From contig NZ_KB893645.1 in NCBI RefSeq assembly GCF_000374125.1, forward strand, positions 186,109 to 250,108: 64,000 nt of DNA. The letters are read 5' to 3'. Source of the DNA: Niabella aurantiaca DSM 17617. Lineage in GTDB: Bacteria > Bacteroidota > Bacteroidia > Chitinophagales > Chitinophagaceae. Of the stretch, positions 25,290 through 34,040 are shown piece by piece (the first letter of the stretch is position 1; every line of letters begins with the position of its first letter). The translations under genes were made by a program, and so were the position numbers. The notes under the pieces were generated by a model that was not told where the DNA came from, did not search any database, and worked only from the letters and a program-made list of their open reading frames with translations.

Positions 25290-26435
25290 CTATAATCCTA
25301 ATTGTTTCGCGATCACGATCCGTTGTATCTCTGAAGTGCCTTCGCCGATCTGCAACAACCGCTGATCGCGGTAAAAGCGCTCTATGTCATACTCCTTCAT
25401 CAACCCGTAGCCACCATGCAGCTGTACGGCGGCATCGGTCACTTCCCTGGCAATTTCTGAGCAATAAAGCTTGGCCATGGCGGCCTCTTTTGTAAAGGGC
25501 TGCCCGGTATCTTTCAGCCAGCAGGCCTTATATAAAAAAGTACGCGCCAGCTCTATTTTCAGCGCCATATCCGCCAGCTTGAACTGGTTCGCCTGGAAGG
25601 ACGCAATGGTGTTGCCGAATTGGCGGCGTTCCTGCGCATAACTCAATGCCATTTCAAAAGCGCCCTGGGCGCAACCCAGTCCCATAGCAGCAATGCTCAG
25701 CCGGCCGGCGTCCAGCGTACGCAGCATGATCTTTGATCCTTCACCCACCGGTCCCAGCGTATGTGACCTTGGGACGCGACAGTCGTCAAAGAACAATTGG
25801 GCCGTATCACTGGCGCGCCACATCATTTTGCCGTGCATGGACTGTTGGGTGAAGCCGGCTGTATTGCGGTCCACAATAATGGTCGTGAATTCTTTTTTGC
25901 CATTGACTTCGTTGGTTACCGCCTGCACTGTAGTGCCGCGGTTCAGCGCAACCGAACCATTGGTGATGAAGATCTTGCTGCCGTTGATCACCCACTGATC
26001 ACCGTCGACCTTTGCTGTTGTCTTTGATGCTCTTGAATCGCTGCCCGCACCGGGTTCTGTTAAACCAAACGACCATAATGCCGTGCCGGTACAGAGCTGG
26101 GGCAGGTATTGCAGCTTTTGCTCCTCCGTACCGTAATTGTAAATGGGGCCAATACCCAGGGAGTTATGGGCTGCGAGTGTTGCTGCCTGGGATCCGTCTA
26201 TACGGGCTATTTCCTCTACGGCGATGATATAGGCAAGGTAGTCCATACCGGCGCCTCCGTATTTTTCGGGAAGGTAAATGCCCATCAGGCCCAGCTCGCC
26301 CATCTGCCGGGTAAGCTCCGGGGAAAACTGCTCTTTTTCATCCAGCTCCTGTGCCTGCGGTTTAATGTTCTTTTCGGCAAATGACCGCACCATATCCCGG
26401 ATTGCCTGATGCTCTTCGCTTAATGTGTAGTCCAT
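25290..26435 (-). CDS. Acyl-CoA dehydrogenase, isovaleryl-CoA dehydrogenase by context
   Basis: FAD-dependent acyl-CoA dehydrogenase (381 residues). Domain order is normal: N-terminal helices, beta domain with LWSFGLTEPGAGSDSRAS and WVINGSKIFITNG, C-terminal helices with AVQLHGGYGLMKEYDIERFY. Next to the carboxylase, hydratase and lyase genes it should oxidise isovaleryl-CoA to methylcrotonyl-CoA. However, the catalytic base seems to be E365 in IGEGTSE, the position used by short-chain enzymes; classical isovaleryl-CoA dehydrogenase has GAGT there and uses a Glu in an LDLER segment, which here reads LDAGR. So the enzyme is of the short/branched-chain type, and its preference may be broader. 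Context makes a leucine role likely. Confidence 0.85.
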   Translation of the reverse strand: MDYTLSEEHQAIRDMVRSFAEKNIKPQAQELDEKEQFSPELTRQMGELGLMGIYLPEKYGGAGMDYLAYIIAVEEIARIDGSQAATLAAHNSLGIGPIYNYGTEEQKLQYLPQLCTGTALWSFGLTEPGAGSDSRASKTTAKVDGDQWVINGSKIFITNGSVALNRGTTVQAVTNEVNGKKEFTTIIVDRNTAGFTQQSMHGKMMWRASDTAQLFFDDCRVPRSHTLGPVGEGSKIMLRTLDAGRLSIAAMGLGCAQGAFEMALSYAQERRQFGNTIASFQANQFKLADMALKIELARTFLYKACWLKDTGQPFTKEAAMAKLYCSEIAREVTDAAVQLHGGYGLMKEYDIERFYRDQRLLQIGEGTSEIQRIVIAKQLGL

Positions 26436-26474
26436 ATTAAAATCTATCTTTTATCATTTTTTTGTTTCTTTGAT

Positions 26475-26600
26475 CCCGGTTCATATTTTCACGAACCCGG
26501 TAGTTGGCGGGGGCCGCATCTTTACGGATCGCTTTCATATATCTTCTTTGGCTCCTTCGGCCTCCGTCCATATATCCTGGTTTGGGTCTTCACAAACCAG
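26475..26600. repeat. Two REP-like hairpins in the gap upstream of the acyl-CoA dehydrogenase
   Basis: CCGGTTC (26476-26482) pairs with GAACC-CGG (26493-26500), and CTGGTTTG (26577-26584) pairs perfectly with CAAACCAG (26593-26600). Both share the GGTT...AACC core that also appears at 61161-61180. The 206-bp gap between the carboxylase and dehydrogenase genes holds nothing else I can name. Confidence 0.5.
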
Positions 26601-26641
26601 TTAGAGTCTATTGTCCAGATCCTTATCTGAATTTCCTGCCC

Positions 26642-28654
26642 TCACGAGCCGGCAGAGGGCGTCTTGTTATCCATGTCTTCTATATGGATCAATGTGGTGA
26701 TGGCATCTACTTTATCGCCCTCAGCCACTGCAATGGCAGTGACCACCCCATCTTTCGGACTCAGGATATTGTTCTCCATCTTCATGGCCTCCACAATCAG
26801 TAAGAGCTCGCCCGTCTTTACCGCAGACCCGGCTACCACAGCTACCTTGATCACTTTGCCCGGCATGGGTGCACAAATATTGCCGGCTGTTGCAGCAATG
26901 GCGGATGGCGGAGGTAAGGTTTCATCTGCTATATGCAAAATATCGTTGCGCGTCACCGTATAATCCGATCCATGATAACGTACCATAAATACCCCTGGCG
27001 TGGTTTCAAAAATATGTACCGGATGCAGCTGCTGATCCAGTATAAGATGGAATTGCTGCGCTTCCGTTGGGGTAAGCGTTGCGCTGATGAGCGCTGCATC
27101 ATATTCAAAATTGACGCTAAAGGGTGATTGCCGGCGGATCATAACAGCGATCTCCCGCCCGTCTGCGTTCAGCTTTATTTGCTGAACAGGGCGCCAGTAG
27201 CCGATCGCTTCCCAGATAGAAGCAGGTTCCTTTTCATGGGGAAGCAGGCTGAATACCAGTGCGGCTGCCAGCGGGATCCGTATATCTTCCGCTTTTTTCC
27301 GGTTCTCAAACTGCTGCAACAAACCGGCCAGGTGGGTGTCGATGTATTTTGTGGAGATCCGGTTCCCTGTAAAATCGGGGTGATGCAGCAGCGCCGATAA
27401 AAAAGCGATATTGTTTTTGATGCCATAGATAAAATACTGCTGCAATGCCTCGATCATCCTTACCCGGGCGGCCTCGCGATCTGTTCCCCAGGTGATCAGT
27501 TTTGCGATCATGGGATCAAAGTCTCCCGTAACCGTTGCGCCCTGCTGCAGCTGCATGCCGTCGATGCGGATGTTTTCGCCCTGGGGTTCTTTATAAAAGA
27601 GCAGGGTGCCCGGAGCGGGTAAGAACTGCTGTTCCGGGTCCTCTGCATAAATGCGGCATTCAATGGCGTGCCCTTTCTGACGGATATCGTTTTGCTGAAG
27701 GCTCAGCGGCTCCCCACGGGCAATACGGATCTGCTGTTCCACCATGTCGATACCGGTGGTCTGTTCTGTAACCGGATGCTCCACCTGAATCCGGGTGTTC
27801 ATTTCGAGAAAGTAAAAGCTAAGGTCAGGGTCTACTAAGAACTCAAGAGTGCCCGCGCTTCGGTAACCGATAGCGGCCGCCAGTTGTACGGCGGCATTAC
27901 AGATCTGTTCCCGTATTTGCGGCGTAAGGGTAGGGGACGGCGCCTCCTCAATGATCTTCTGATGTCTTCGCTGTAATGAGCATTCCCGTTCGTATAAGTG
28001 AATGATGTGGCCGTGCTGATCTCCCAGTACCTGCACTTCCACATGCCGGGGGGCTGCAATATATTTTTCAATATAAACGGTATCATCGCCAAAATAGTTT
28101 CTTGCTTCCCGTGCGGTCGCTTCCAGGGCGTCTTTTAATGCTGCTTCCTCCTGCACCACGCGCATTCCTTTTCCACCCCCGCCGGCGGCGGCCTTTATCA
28201 GCAGTGGAAAACCCACTGAGCCGGAATGTGCCATCAGCTCCTGTACGGTGCCCGTAATGCCAGGTGTAACCGGTACCCCGGCTGCCATTGCCGTTTGCCT
28301 TGCGGCGATCTTATTGCCCATTGCCTCCATAGCCTCCGGTGTAGGTCCGATAAAAATAATCCCCTGATCCCTGCAGGCTTTTGCAAACGCCGCATTCTCG
28401 GAAAGAAATCCATAGCCGGGGTGAATGGCATCTGCACGAACGGCTTTTGCTGCAGCAATGATGTTATTGCCATTCAGATAGGTTTCGCTGAGCGATTGCC
28501 CTTCCAGTAATATTGTTTCGTCTGCTTCATTCAGGTAGGCAGCGCCGACATCCTGGGGGGCATAGACCAGTACGGTGCTGATCTGCATTTTTTTTGCAGT
28601 CCGGATAATGCGTAAGGCGATTTCGCCGCGGTTTGCTATGAGGATCTTATTCAT
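26642..28654 (-). CDS. mccA: Methylcrotonyl-CoA carboxylase, biotin-containing alpha subunit
   Basis: A 670-residue fusion of biotin carboxylase and biotin carrier domains that carboxylates its own biotin with ATP and bicarbonate, then hands it to the beta subunit to make 3-methylglutaconyl-CoA. The N-terminal MNKILIANRGEIALRIIRTA, ATP-grasp glycine loop KAAAGGGGKGMR, ERECSLQRRHQKIIEEAP and EMNTRIQVEHPVTE are diagnostic. The biotin site is AMKME with Lys at residue 625. Propionyl-CoA carboxylase alpha is similar, but the adjacent methylglutaconyl hydratase and HMG-CoA lyase point to leucine. It lies 45 bp from the hydratase gene. Confidence 0.9.
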   Translation of the reverse strand: MNKILIANRGEIALRIIRTAKKMQISTVLVYAPQDVGAAYLNEADETILLEGQSLSETYLNGNNIIAAAKAVRADAIHPGYGFLSENAAFAKACRDQGIIFIGPTPEAMEAMGNKIAARQTAMAAGVPVTPGITGTVQELMAHSGSVGFPLLIKAAAGGGGKGMRVVQEEAALKDALEATAREARNYFGDDTVYIEKYIAAPRHVEVQVLGDQHGHIIHLYERECSLQRRHQKIIEEAPSPTLTPQIREQICNAAVQLAAAIGYRSAGTLEFLVDPDLSFYFLEMNTRIQVEHPVTEQTTGIDMVEQQIRIARGEPLSLQQNDIRQKGHAIECRIYAEDPEQQFLPAPGTLLFYKEPQGENIRIDGMQLQQGATVTGDFDPMIAKLITWGTDREAARVRMIEALQQYFIYGIKNNIAFLSALLHHPDFTGNRISTKYIDTHLAGLLQQFENRKKAEDIRIPLAAALVFSLLPHEKEPASIWEAIGYWRPVQQIKLNADGREIAVMIRRQSPFSVNFEYDAALISATLTPTEAQQFHLILDQQLHPVHIFETTPGVFMVRYHGSDYTVTRNDILHIADETLPPPSAIAATAGNICAPMPGKVIKVAVVAGSAVKTGELLLIVEAMKMENNILSPKDGVVTAIAVAEGDKVDAITTLIHIEDMDNKTPSAGS

Positions 28655-28699
28655 TGGAGTACGAGGTCAATTGCGAAAAATAAAATTGTCCGGAGCGGG

Positions 28700-29479
28700 T
28701 TATATCCAGTTGGGTTTTCGTTTTTCAAAAAACGCCTGCATGCCCTCCTGTCCTTCGGTAGAACTGCGGGCCCTGGCGATCGCTTCCACGGTATAAGGAA
28801 TTGCCGTTTCCGGTTCTTTTTCCGACAGATGATGCAATAGCCGTTTACAGGCGGCAATGGAGTTGGGTCCGCCCTGCAGCAATTCCTGTACCAGCTCCGC
28901 CACCTTGCTTTCCAGCTCCATTTCCTGCAATACCTGGTTGATGAGCCCAGCCTGCGCGGCTTCTTTTGCATGAAATTGCCGGCCTGTGAGCATGAGTTCC
29001 TTTGCGGTTGCTTCCCCGGTCCTTTTTAAGATATAGGGCGCTATGGTGGCAGGTACCAGCCCCAGTCGTACTTCAGAAAAGGCAAAGAGGGTATCATCGC
29101 CGGCATAAGCAAAATCGCAGGCAGCGAGCAAACCGTTGGCGCCTCCCATTGCTGCACCATGTACCACAGCGATCGTAGGCTTAGGGGTGTTATAAACGGT
29201 TTGGAAACAGCGGGCCAGCTGCCGGTTCTCTTCCAGGCTTTCTTCATAGCCGGATGTTGCGGTGGCCTTCATCCACTTCAGGTCTGCGCCGGCGCAAAAT
29301 ACCTTGCCACGCCCTCGCAGGGTGATCACACGTACGGCGTTGTCGGCACCCAGGGTTTCAAATACATGGATCAATTCTTCGATCATCATATTATTAAGCG
29401 CATTGCGCACCTCCGGCCGGTTCAGCCATACGGTGGCAATGCGATAATGCTGTTCTGTTTCGATGGTTGTATATGTCAT
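28700..29479 (-). CDS. liuC: Methylglutaconyl-CoA hydratase (crotonase family)
   Basis: A 259-residue enoyl-CoA hydratase that turns 3-methylglutaconyl-CoA into HMG-CoA. The oxyanion-hole segments are FCAGADLKWM and HGAAMGGANGLLAACDF. The segment EVRLGLVPATIAPYIL is the form seen in AUH/LiuC-type methylglutaconyl-CoA hydratases, where other crotonases have a different helix. The Lys residues of the AUH basic patch cannot be judged by eye. It directly precedes mccA; the carboxylase beta gene is 1.4 kb upstream because a transposase and repeats lie between. Confidence 0.87.
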   Translation of the reverse strand: MTYTTIETEQHYRIATVWLNRPEVRNALNNMMIEELIHVFETLGADNAVRVITLRGRGKVFCAGADLKWMKATATSGYEESLEENRQLARCFQTVYNTPKPTIAVVHGAAMGGANGLLAACDFAYAGDDTLFAFSEVRLGLVPATIAPYILKRTGEATAKELMLTGRQFHAKEAAQAGLINQVLQEMELESKVAELVQELLQGGPNSIAACKRLLHHLSEKEPETAIPYTVEAIARARSSTEGQEGMQAFFEKRKPNWI

Positions 29480-29492
29480 TGTTTGATAGATC

Positions 29493-30007
29493 GCCCCTAT
29501 GGGGCTGGTTAAAATATTTGAATTGCGGGTCTACCAACAGAAGGTCCCGCTGGGACCGGATGGCTTCTGTTTGATTCGTATGTTTATTACGTGTCCATGG
29601 TTTTTCGAATGCCCCGCTGGGGCCGGTTGGGTCCTTTGCTATCGATGTGTTTATGATGTATTCATCTTTGAACGTTTTATTCTACCGATAGAAGGTTCCG
29701 CTGGGACCGGATGGCTTCTGTTTGATTCATATGTTTTATGACGTGTCCATGGTTTTTCGAATGCCCCGCTGGGGCCGGTTGGGTTCTTTGCTATCGATGT
29801 GTTTATGATGTATTCATCTTTGAACGTTTTATTCCTACCGGTAGATGGTCCTGCTGAGACCGGCTGGGTCCTTTGTATCCTCGGCCATATATTTTCGCTG
29901 CCCGGTCGTACTATTGATCAACCCGTTTTATTTATGGCGCCGTAGGTGCCCGTTACGGGTAGCCTGTTGTATGCGGGAATCCGGAGCCCCGTAGGGGCGA
30001 CCTGTTA
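29493..30007. repeat. REP array, left of the transposase
   Basis: Serial GC-rich palindromes with 3-nt loops: GCCCC-TAT-GGGGC (29493-29505), GGTCCC-GCT-GGGACC (29543-29557), GCCCC-GCT-GGGGC (29611-29623), GGTTCC-GCT-GGGACC (29694-29708), another GCCCC-GCT-GGGGC at 29763-29775, and CCCC-GTA-GGGG near 29990. A ~151-bp unit is tandemly duplicated (29540-29690 and 29691-29843). The last part (29771-30007) recurs beyond the transposase. No coding sequence is present. Confidence 0.8.
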
Positions 30008-30466
30008 AAACGGGTTTTTGAAAATGTATTGTTCATCGTATTCAATTTCGAATTGTTTTAGAAGATCCAAATATTCTTCTCTGAAATTTTTCTTTGAATG
30101 ATGTTGTTCCTGATTTTTAATGTAGGTAATGACACCCGGCACCTGCGATTTACTATATGAAAAAGCACCGTAGCCTTCCTGCCATTCAAATTTTCCTTTG
30201 ATGAATCTTCTTTCATTAATCCATTTTGAAGAATCGCCTTTTATATGCTGCAATAAATCGGATAAGGATTGTGTGGGACGCATCCCGATCAATATATGCA
30301 GGTGATCGGGCATCCCGTTTATAATAAGCAACTTATGCGTCTTGTTTTGAACAATGGCGGTTATATATTTATACAATTCATCTTTCCAGGAATGCTCAAT
30401 AAGGGATTGCCTGTATTTGACGGCGAATACCAATTGAATGTGAATTTGTGTATATGTGTTTGCCAT
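30005..30466 (-). CDS. REP-associated tyrosine transposase (IS200/Y1 type)
   Basis: A 153-residue HUH-type single-strand transposase. The HUH pair is H55-L-H57 in NGMPDHLHILI, and the catalytic tyrosine is probably Y115 in GVITYIKNQEQHH. The opening THIQLVFAVKYR-like segment (TYTQIHIQLVFAVKYRQS) is typical of IS200/RAYT proteins. It is embedded in palindromic repeats on both sides, and its stop codon lies inside the left repeat copy, as expected for RAYTs that mobilise REP sequences. It interrupts the leucine run between liuC and mccB. The frame is intact, so it may still be active. Confidence 0.88.
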   Translation of the reverse strand: MANTYTQIHIQLVFAVKYRQSLIEHSWKDELYKYITAIVQNKTHKLLIINGMPDHLHILIGMRPTQSLSDLLQHIKGDSSKWINERRFIKGKFEWQEGYGAFSYSKSQVPGVITYIKNQEQHHSKKNFREEYLDLLKQFEIEYDEQYIFKNPF

Positions 30467-30522
30467 GATTTGTTTATATGCCGCCTCTACGAGGCTTGAT
30501 TAAATTTTTATCCGTGGGGTCA

Positions 30523-30775
30523 CCAACAGATGGCCCCGCCGGGGCCGGTCGGGTTCTTTGCTATCGATGTGTTTATGATGTATTCATCTTTGAACGGTTT
30601 ATTCTACCGGTAGATGGTCCCGCTGGGACCGGATGAGTCCTTTGAATCATCTGCCGTATATTTTCGCTGCCCGGTCATACTATTGATCAGCCCGTTTTAT
30701 TTATGGCGCCGTAGGTGCCGCTATGGGCAGCCTGTTGTACGTGGAAATCCGGAGCCCCGTAGGGGCGACCTGTTA
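30523..30775. repeat. REP array, right of the transposase (direct repeat of the left block)
   Basis: GGCCCC-GCC-GGGGCC sits near 30531-30545, GGTCCC-GCT-GGGACC at 30616-30630, and CCCC-GTA-GGGG near 30755-30765. Positions 30541-30775 repeat 29771-30007 with few differences (about 235 bp), so the transposase is bounded by long direct repeats. Positions 30776-30892 hold a further sequence with a GTGTGCGACGCAACG-like core that looks like another intergenic repeat. Confidence 0.78.
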
Positions 30776-30892
30776 CCATGCATGCACAAAAGCACAAGTG
30801 TGCGACGCAACGAGGCTGCCACCTGCACTACAGCTGGGTACATAAAAACCCGGTTATCCCATTGGCTGCCTGCTAACCCCTTCATGAGCTTG

Positions 30893-32554
30893 TTACATCC
30901 TGAATACCCCATTTTTTGTTTCCTCCCATTTTTTATTTAAAGAAACGGCAATGCCCAGTGCGATGATCTTCCGGGTATCCACCGGATCAATAATGCCATC
31001 GTCCCACAACCGGGCCGTGCTGTAATAAGCGGACCCTTCCGTTTCGTATTTTTTCAGGATCGATCGGCGCAGGGTTTCTTTTTCTGTTTCCGGGAACTCT
31101 TTGCCCGCGGCCTTTAGCTGCTCTTCTTTTACGGTGGTCAGTACGCCTGCTGCCTGCTCGCCGCCCATTACCGATATCTTGGCATGCGGCCACATAAATA
31201 GGAACCGGGGATCATAGGCGCGACCGCACATAGCATAGTTGCCCGCACCAAAGGACCCGCCAACTACCACGGTGAATTTGGGAACCCCGGCATTGGCGAC
31301 GGCGTGCACCATCTTGGCACCATCGCGGGCAATGCCTTTGTGCTCGTATTCCTTGCCTACAATAAAGCCGGTGATATTCTGTAAAAATAGAATAGGTGTT
31401 TGCCGCGCGGTGCAGAGCTCTATAAAATGGGCACCTTTTAAGGCCGATTCTCCAAACAGCACACCGTTGTTGGCAATGATGCCCACCGGGTAGCCTAGGA
31501 TATGCGCAAAACCGGTGACCAGCGTAGGAGCATAAGCGGCTTTGAATTCATGAAAAAGGCTGCCATCCACCAGTCGTGCGATGATCTCCCTGGCATCCAC
31601 CTGTTTTTTCAGATCTGTTGACACCAGTCCGTAAAGCTCCTGTGGATCGTACAATGGATCCTCCGGCGTAACCTGCTCCAGTGGCTGTACTTCCGGCTGT
31701 TTAAAGGTCCGGATGATATTCCTGCAAATGACCAGCGCATGGGGATCGTTCTCTGCAATATGGTCGGCCACTCCGGAAACCGAAGTGTGCACCACGGCGC
31801 CACCCAGTTCTTCTGCCGTTACTTCCTCGCCGGTAGCGGCTTTTACCAGGGGCGGACCACCAATAAAAATGGTGCCCTGGTTCCGCACGATGATGGTTTC
31901 ATCACTCATGGCCGGAACATAGGCCCCGCCTGCGGTACAAGAGCCCATCACGATGGCGATCTGGGGAATGCCGGCAGCGGACATTCTTGCCTGGTTGTAA
32001 AAGAAACGGCCAAAATCATGGCGGTCTGGAAATACCTTATCCTGCTCCGGCAAAAAGGCCCCGCCGGAGTCCACCATATAAATGCAGGGAAGCTGATTGT
32101 CCAGGGCAATCTCTTGTGCCCGTACATGCTTTTTTATGGTCAGCTCCATATAAGTGCCGCCTTTTACGGTGGCATCGTTAGCAATGATCATCACCATACG
32201 CCCGTGTACGGCGCCGATCCCGGTGATGATGCCTGCCGATGGAAATTGATTGTCATACATGCCAAAGGCAGCGAGGGGCGAAAGCTCCAGGAAGGGCGTG
32301 TTTGGGTCCAGCAGCTGATCTACCCGCTCCCTTGCCAGCAGTTTCCCTCTTTTTTTATGTTTCTGAACGGAAGGCAGGTCCTCATTATGCAGCAAGCTTT
32401 TCATATGCTGAGCGTACTGCTCCAGCAACTGCCGGTAGGCACGCTGATTTTCATTAAATGCGGCAGAACAGATATCTACCATTGATTGGATCCGGTACAC
32501 GACGCTATTTTTTTGTTCCTCTAAAGTTATACGAAGTAAGGGAAAATTTTTCAT
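30893..32554 (-). CDS. mccB: Methylcrotonyl-CoA carboxylase, carboxyltransferase beta subunit
   Basis: Carboxyltransferase subunit (553 residues from the first ATG at 32554; a TTG four codons upstream is an alternative). It moves carboxyl from biotin to methylcrotonyl-CoA. Visible family segments: [57 protein letters not shown], then [22 protein letters not shown] and [19 protein letters not shown]; this latter set is the MccB rather than the PccB form. It is the first gene of the leucine run as transcribed. A perfect 14-bp palindrome lies just before its start and may be an operator. Confidence 0.93.
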   Translation of the reverse strand: MKNFPLLRITLEEQKNSVVYRIQSMVDICSAAFNENQRAYRQLLEQYAQHMKSLLHNEDLPSVQKHKKRGKLLARERVDQLLDPNTPFLELSPLAAFGMYDNQFPSAGIITGIGAVHGRMVMIIANDATVKGGTYMELTIKKHVRAQEIALDNQLPCIYMVDSGGAFLPEQDKVFPDRHDFGRFFYNQARMSAAGIPQIAIVMGSCTAGGAYVPAMSDETIIVRNQGTIFIGGPPLVKAATGEEVTAEELGGAVVHTSVSGVADHIAENDPHALVICRNIIRTFKQPEVQPLEQVTPEDPLYDPQELYGLVSTDLKKQVDAREIIARLVDGSLFHEFKAAYAPTLVTGFAHILGYPVGIIANNGVLFGESALKGAHFIELCTARQTPILFLQNITGFIVGKEYEHKGIARDGAKMVHAVANAGVPKFTVVVGGSFGAGNYAMCGRAYDPRFLFMWPHAKISVMGGEQAAGVLTTVKEEQLKAAGKEFPETEKETLRRSILKKYETEGSAYYSTARLWDDGIIDPVDTRKIIALGIAVSLNKKWEETKNGVFRM

Positions 32555-32559
32555 ATAAG

Positions 32560-32573
32560 CTAACAATTGTTAG
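32560..32573. promoter_or_regulatory. Perfect palindrome at the head of the leucine cluster
   Basis: CTAACAATTGTTAG is a perfect 14-bp palindrome 5 bp upstream of the mccB ATG. Its shape and length suit a dimeric repressor such as a TetR-family protein. No regulator gene is adjacent and no second copy was seen in the cluster. Confidence 0.45.
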
Positions 32574-32830
32574 TTGCGGATTGAAACTTTGTATGCCCGG
32601 GCAATAAAGATGGTGGTGTTTTTTGAGCGCCGGCCGCAGTGCTGCTATCAGCAGCGTTGTGTCACTCCCTTGTGCTGCAGTGCAGGCAGGAACTAATATA
32701 TAGGTTGTGTCTACAGCATGCGCACGGAAATGGCACCGGGCACGGAATACCCATATTAAAATCGGGCCAACAGTCGCTGGCTGCATAAAAGATTATTTGT
32801 TAACTTTAAGGGCAGCTAAATGATAACACC

Positions 32831-33904
32831 ATGTCAAAAACAACCAGGCAACTGTTTCAATCTGTCCGGACACTGATCCTGCACGCTCAGCAGCATGTTG
32901 TTCGTAACGTTAATACCGCAATGCTCATTACTTATTTTGAGATTGGAAGGAATATTGTCGAATATGAACTCAAGGGCAATCCCAGGGCGGGATACGCAGA
33001 TCAAACGATCCGCCAGTTAAGTGCTGAACTAACGAAGGAGTTTGGGAAGGGGTATTCAAAATCGAACCTGGAATACATGCGTCAGTTTTATTCTACCTAC
33101 GAAAAACGAATTGTCCAATCACTGATTGGACAATCTTCAAAATCCACTAAAACGGTATCAATTGCAAAGCGATCATCGGTCCGGTCGGTAAAGAACCTGC
33201 CCCACGTGCCGTTTTCACTGAGTTGGACCCACTATCTTCAATTGCTGAAAATAGATGATGAAAAGGAGCGCGATTTTTATGAGATAGAAGCCGTTCAGAA
33301 TAATTGGAGCGTAAGAGAACTGATCCGGCAATACAACGCCTCCCTTTATGAGCGCCTGGTGCTGAGCCTGGATAAAAGAACGGTGAAAAAACTGGCGAAA
33401 AAAGGACAGATCATTGAACAGCCTATCGATGCATTAAAAAGTCACTATGTACTGGAATTCCTGAATCTGAACGAGAATGAAAGCTATACTGAAAGTGAAC
33501 TGGAAGCTGCTATCATCAATAAACTGGAGCATTTTATGCTCGAACTGGGAAAAGGTTTTTTATTCGAAGGACGGCAACGCCGTTTTACATTTGAAGGTGA
33601 CAGTTTCTATGTGGATCTTGTTTTCTACAACCGCTTATTAAAATGTTTCGTCCTTTTTGATCTGAAGATTGGAAAACTCACGCATCAGGACATTGGTCAA
33701 ATGCAAATGTATGTGAACTTTTATGACCGGAAGATAAAGACCCGGGTCGAAAAACCGACCATCGGTGTTATCCTGTGTAAAGAGGAGAATAAAACAGTAG
33801 TGGAATTTACCCTGCCTGAAAATAACAGAAGCATCTTTGCAAAAGAATATAAAGCCGTATTTCCCAGCAAAGAGGCCCTGAAGCGACAGGTTAACGGAAC
33901 GTAA
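32831..33904 (+). CDS. YhcG-family PDDEXK nuclease (DUF1016)
   Basis: A 357-residue protein with the two-part YhcG layout: an N-terminal helical/winged domain with NTAMLITYFEIGRNIVEYEL and AELTKEFGKGYSKSNLEYMR, and a C-terminal PDDEXK-type nuclease domain where YVDLVFYN is followed by LFDLKIGKLTHQDIGQMQMY. The middle has LSWTHYLQLLKIDDEKERDF. Members are common single-gene accessory nucleases, often near restriction or toxin loci; here none is adjacent. A repeated CAATC/GATTG bit in the linker (about residues 95-105) is part of the coding sequence. It stands alone between mccB and the GH92 gene. Confidence 0.88.
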   Translation: MSKTTRQLFQSVRTLILHAQQHVVRNVNTAMLITYFEIGRNIVEYELKGNPRAGYADQTIRQLSAELTKEFGKGYSKSNLEYMRQFYSTYEKRIVQSLIGQSSKSTKTVSIAKRSSVRSVKNLPHVPFSLSWTHYLQLLKIDDEKERDFYEIEAVQNNWSVRELIRQYNASLYERLVLSLDKRTVKKLAKKGQIIEQPIDALKSHYVLEFLNLNENESYTESELEAAIINKLEHFMLELGKGFLFEGRQRRFTFEGDSFYVDLVFYNRLLKCFVLFDLKIGKLTHQDIGQMQMYVNFYDRKIKTRVEKPTIGVILCKEENKTVVEFTLPENNRSIFAKEYKAVFPSKEALKRQVNGT

Positions 33905-33983
33905 TCAACAGCCACACCGGATAGGGGCCTGATGATATTTTTTTTTAACTGTAAATTGAAACACGCTGATTCATCCAAAGCCG

Positions 33984-33991
33984 TATTTTTG
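33984..33991 (+). promoter_or_regulatory. Minus-7 promoter element of the GH92 gene
   Basis: TATTTTTG matches TAnnTTTG and predicts a start near 33998, 43 bp before the GH92 ATG. The nearest TTG (33956-33958) is 25 bp upstream, longer than ideal. Confidence 0.4.
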
Positions 33992-34040
33992 TAAAAGGTT
34001 GCAAAAACGATTTTGTTATTCAAAAATAGTATTATTGCGC

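Noticed and set aside
26504-26803. 99-codon plus-strand frame in the gap before the acyl-CoA dehydrogenase
   Set aside because: It runs through hairpin repeats and the antisense end of mccA, with no recognisable domain.
29540-29843. Tandem repeats that could be taken for a CRISPR array
   Set aside because: The unit is ~151 bp with only two copies and near-identical interiors, so there are no spacers; the palindromes and transposase identify it as REP sequence.
32505-32786. 93-codon minus-strand frame upstream of mccB
   Set aside because: It overlaps the mccB start and leader, has no domain and no promoter; mccB itself starts at 32554.
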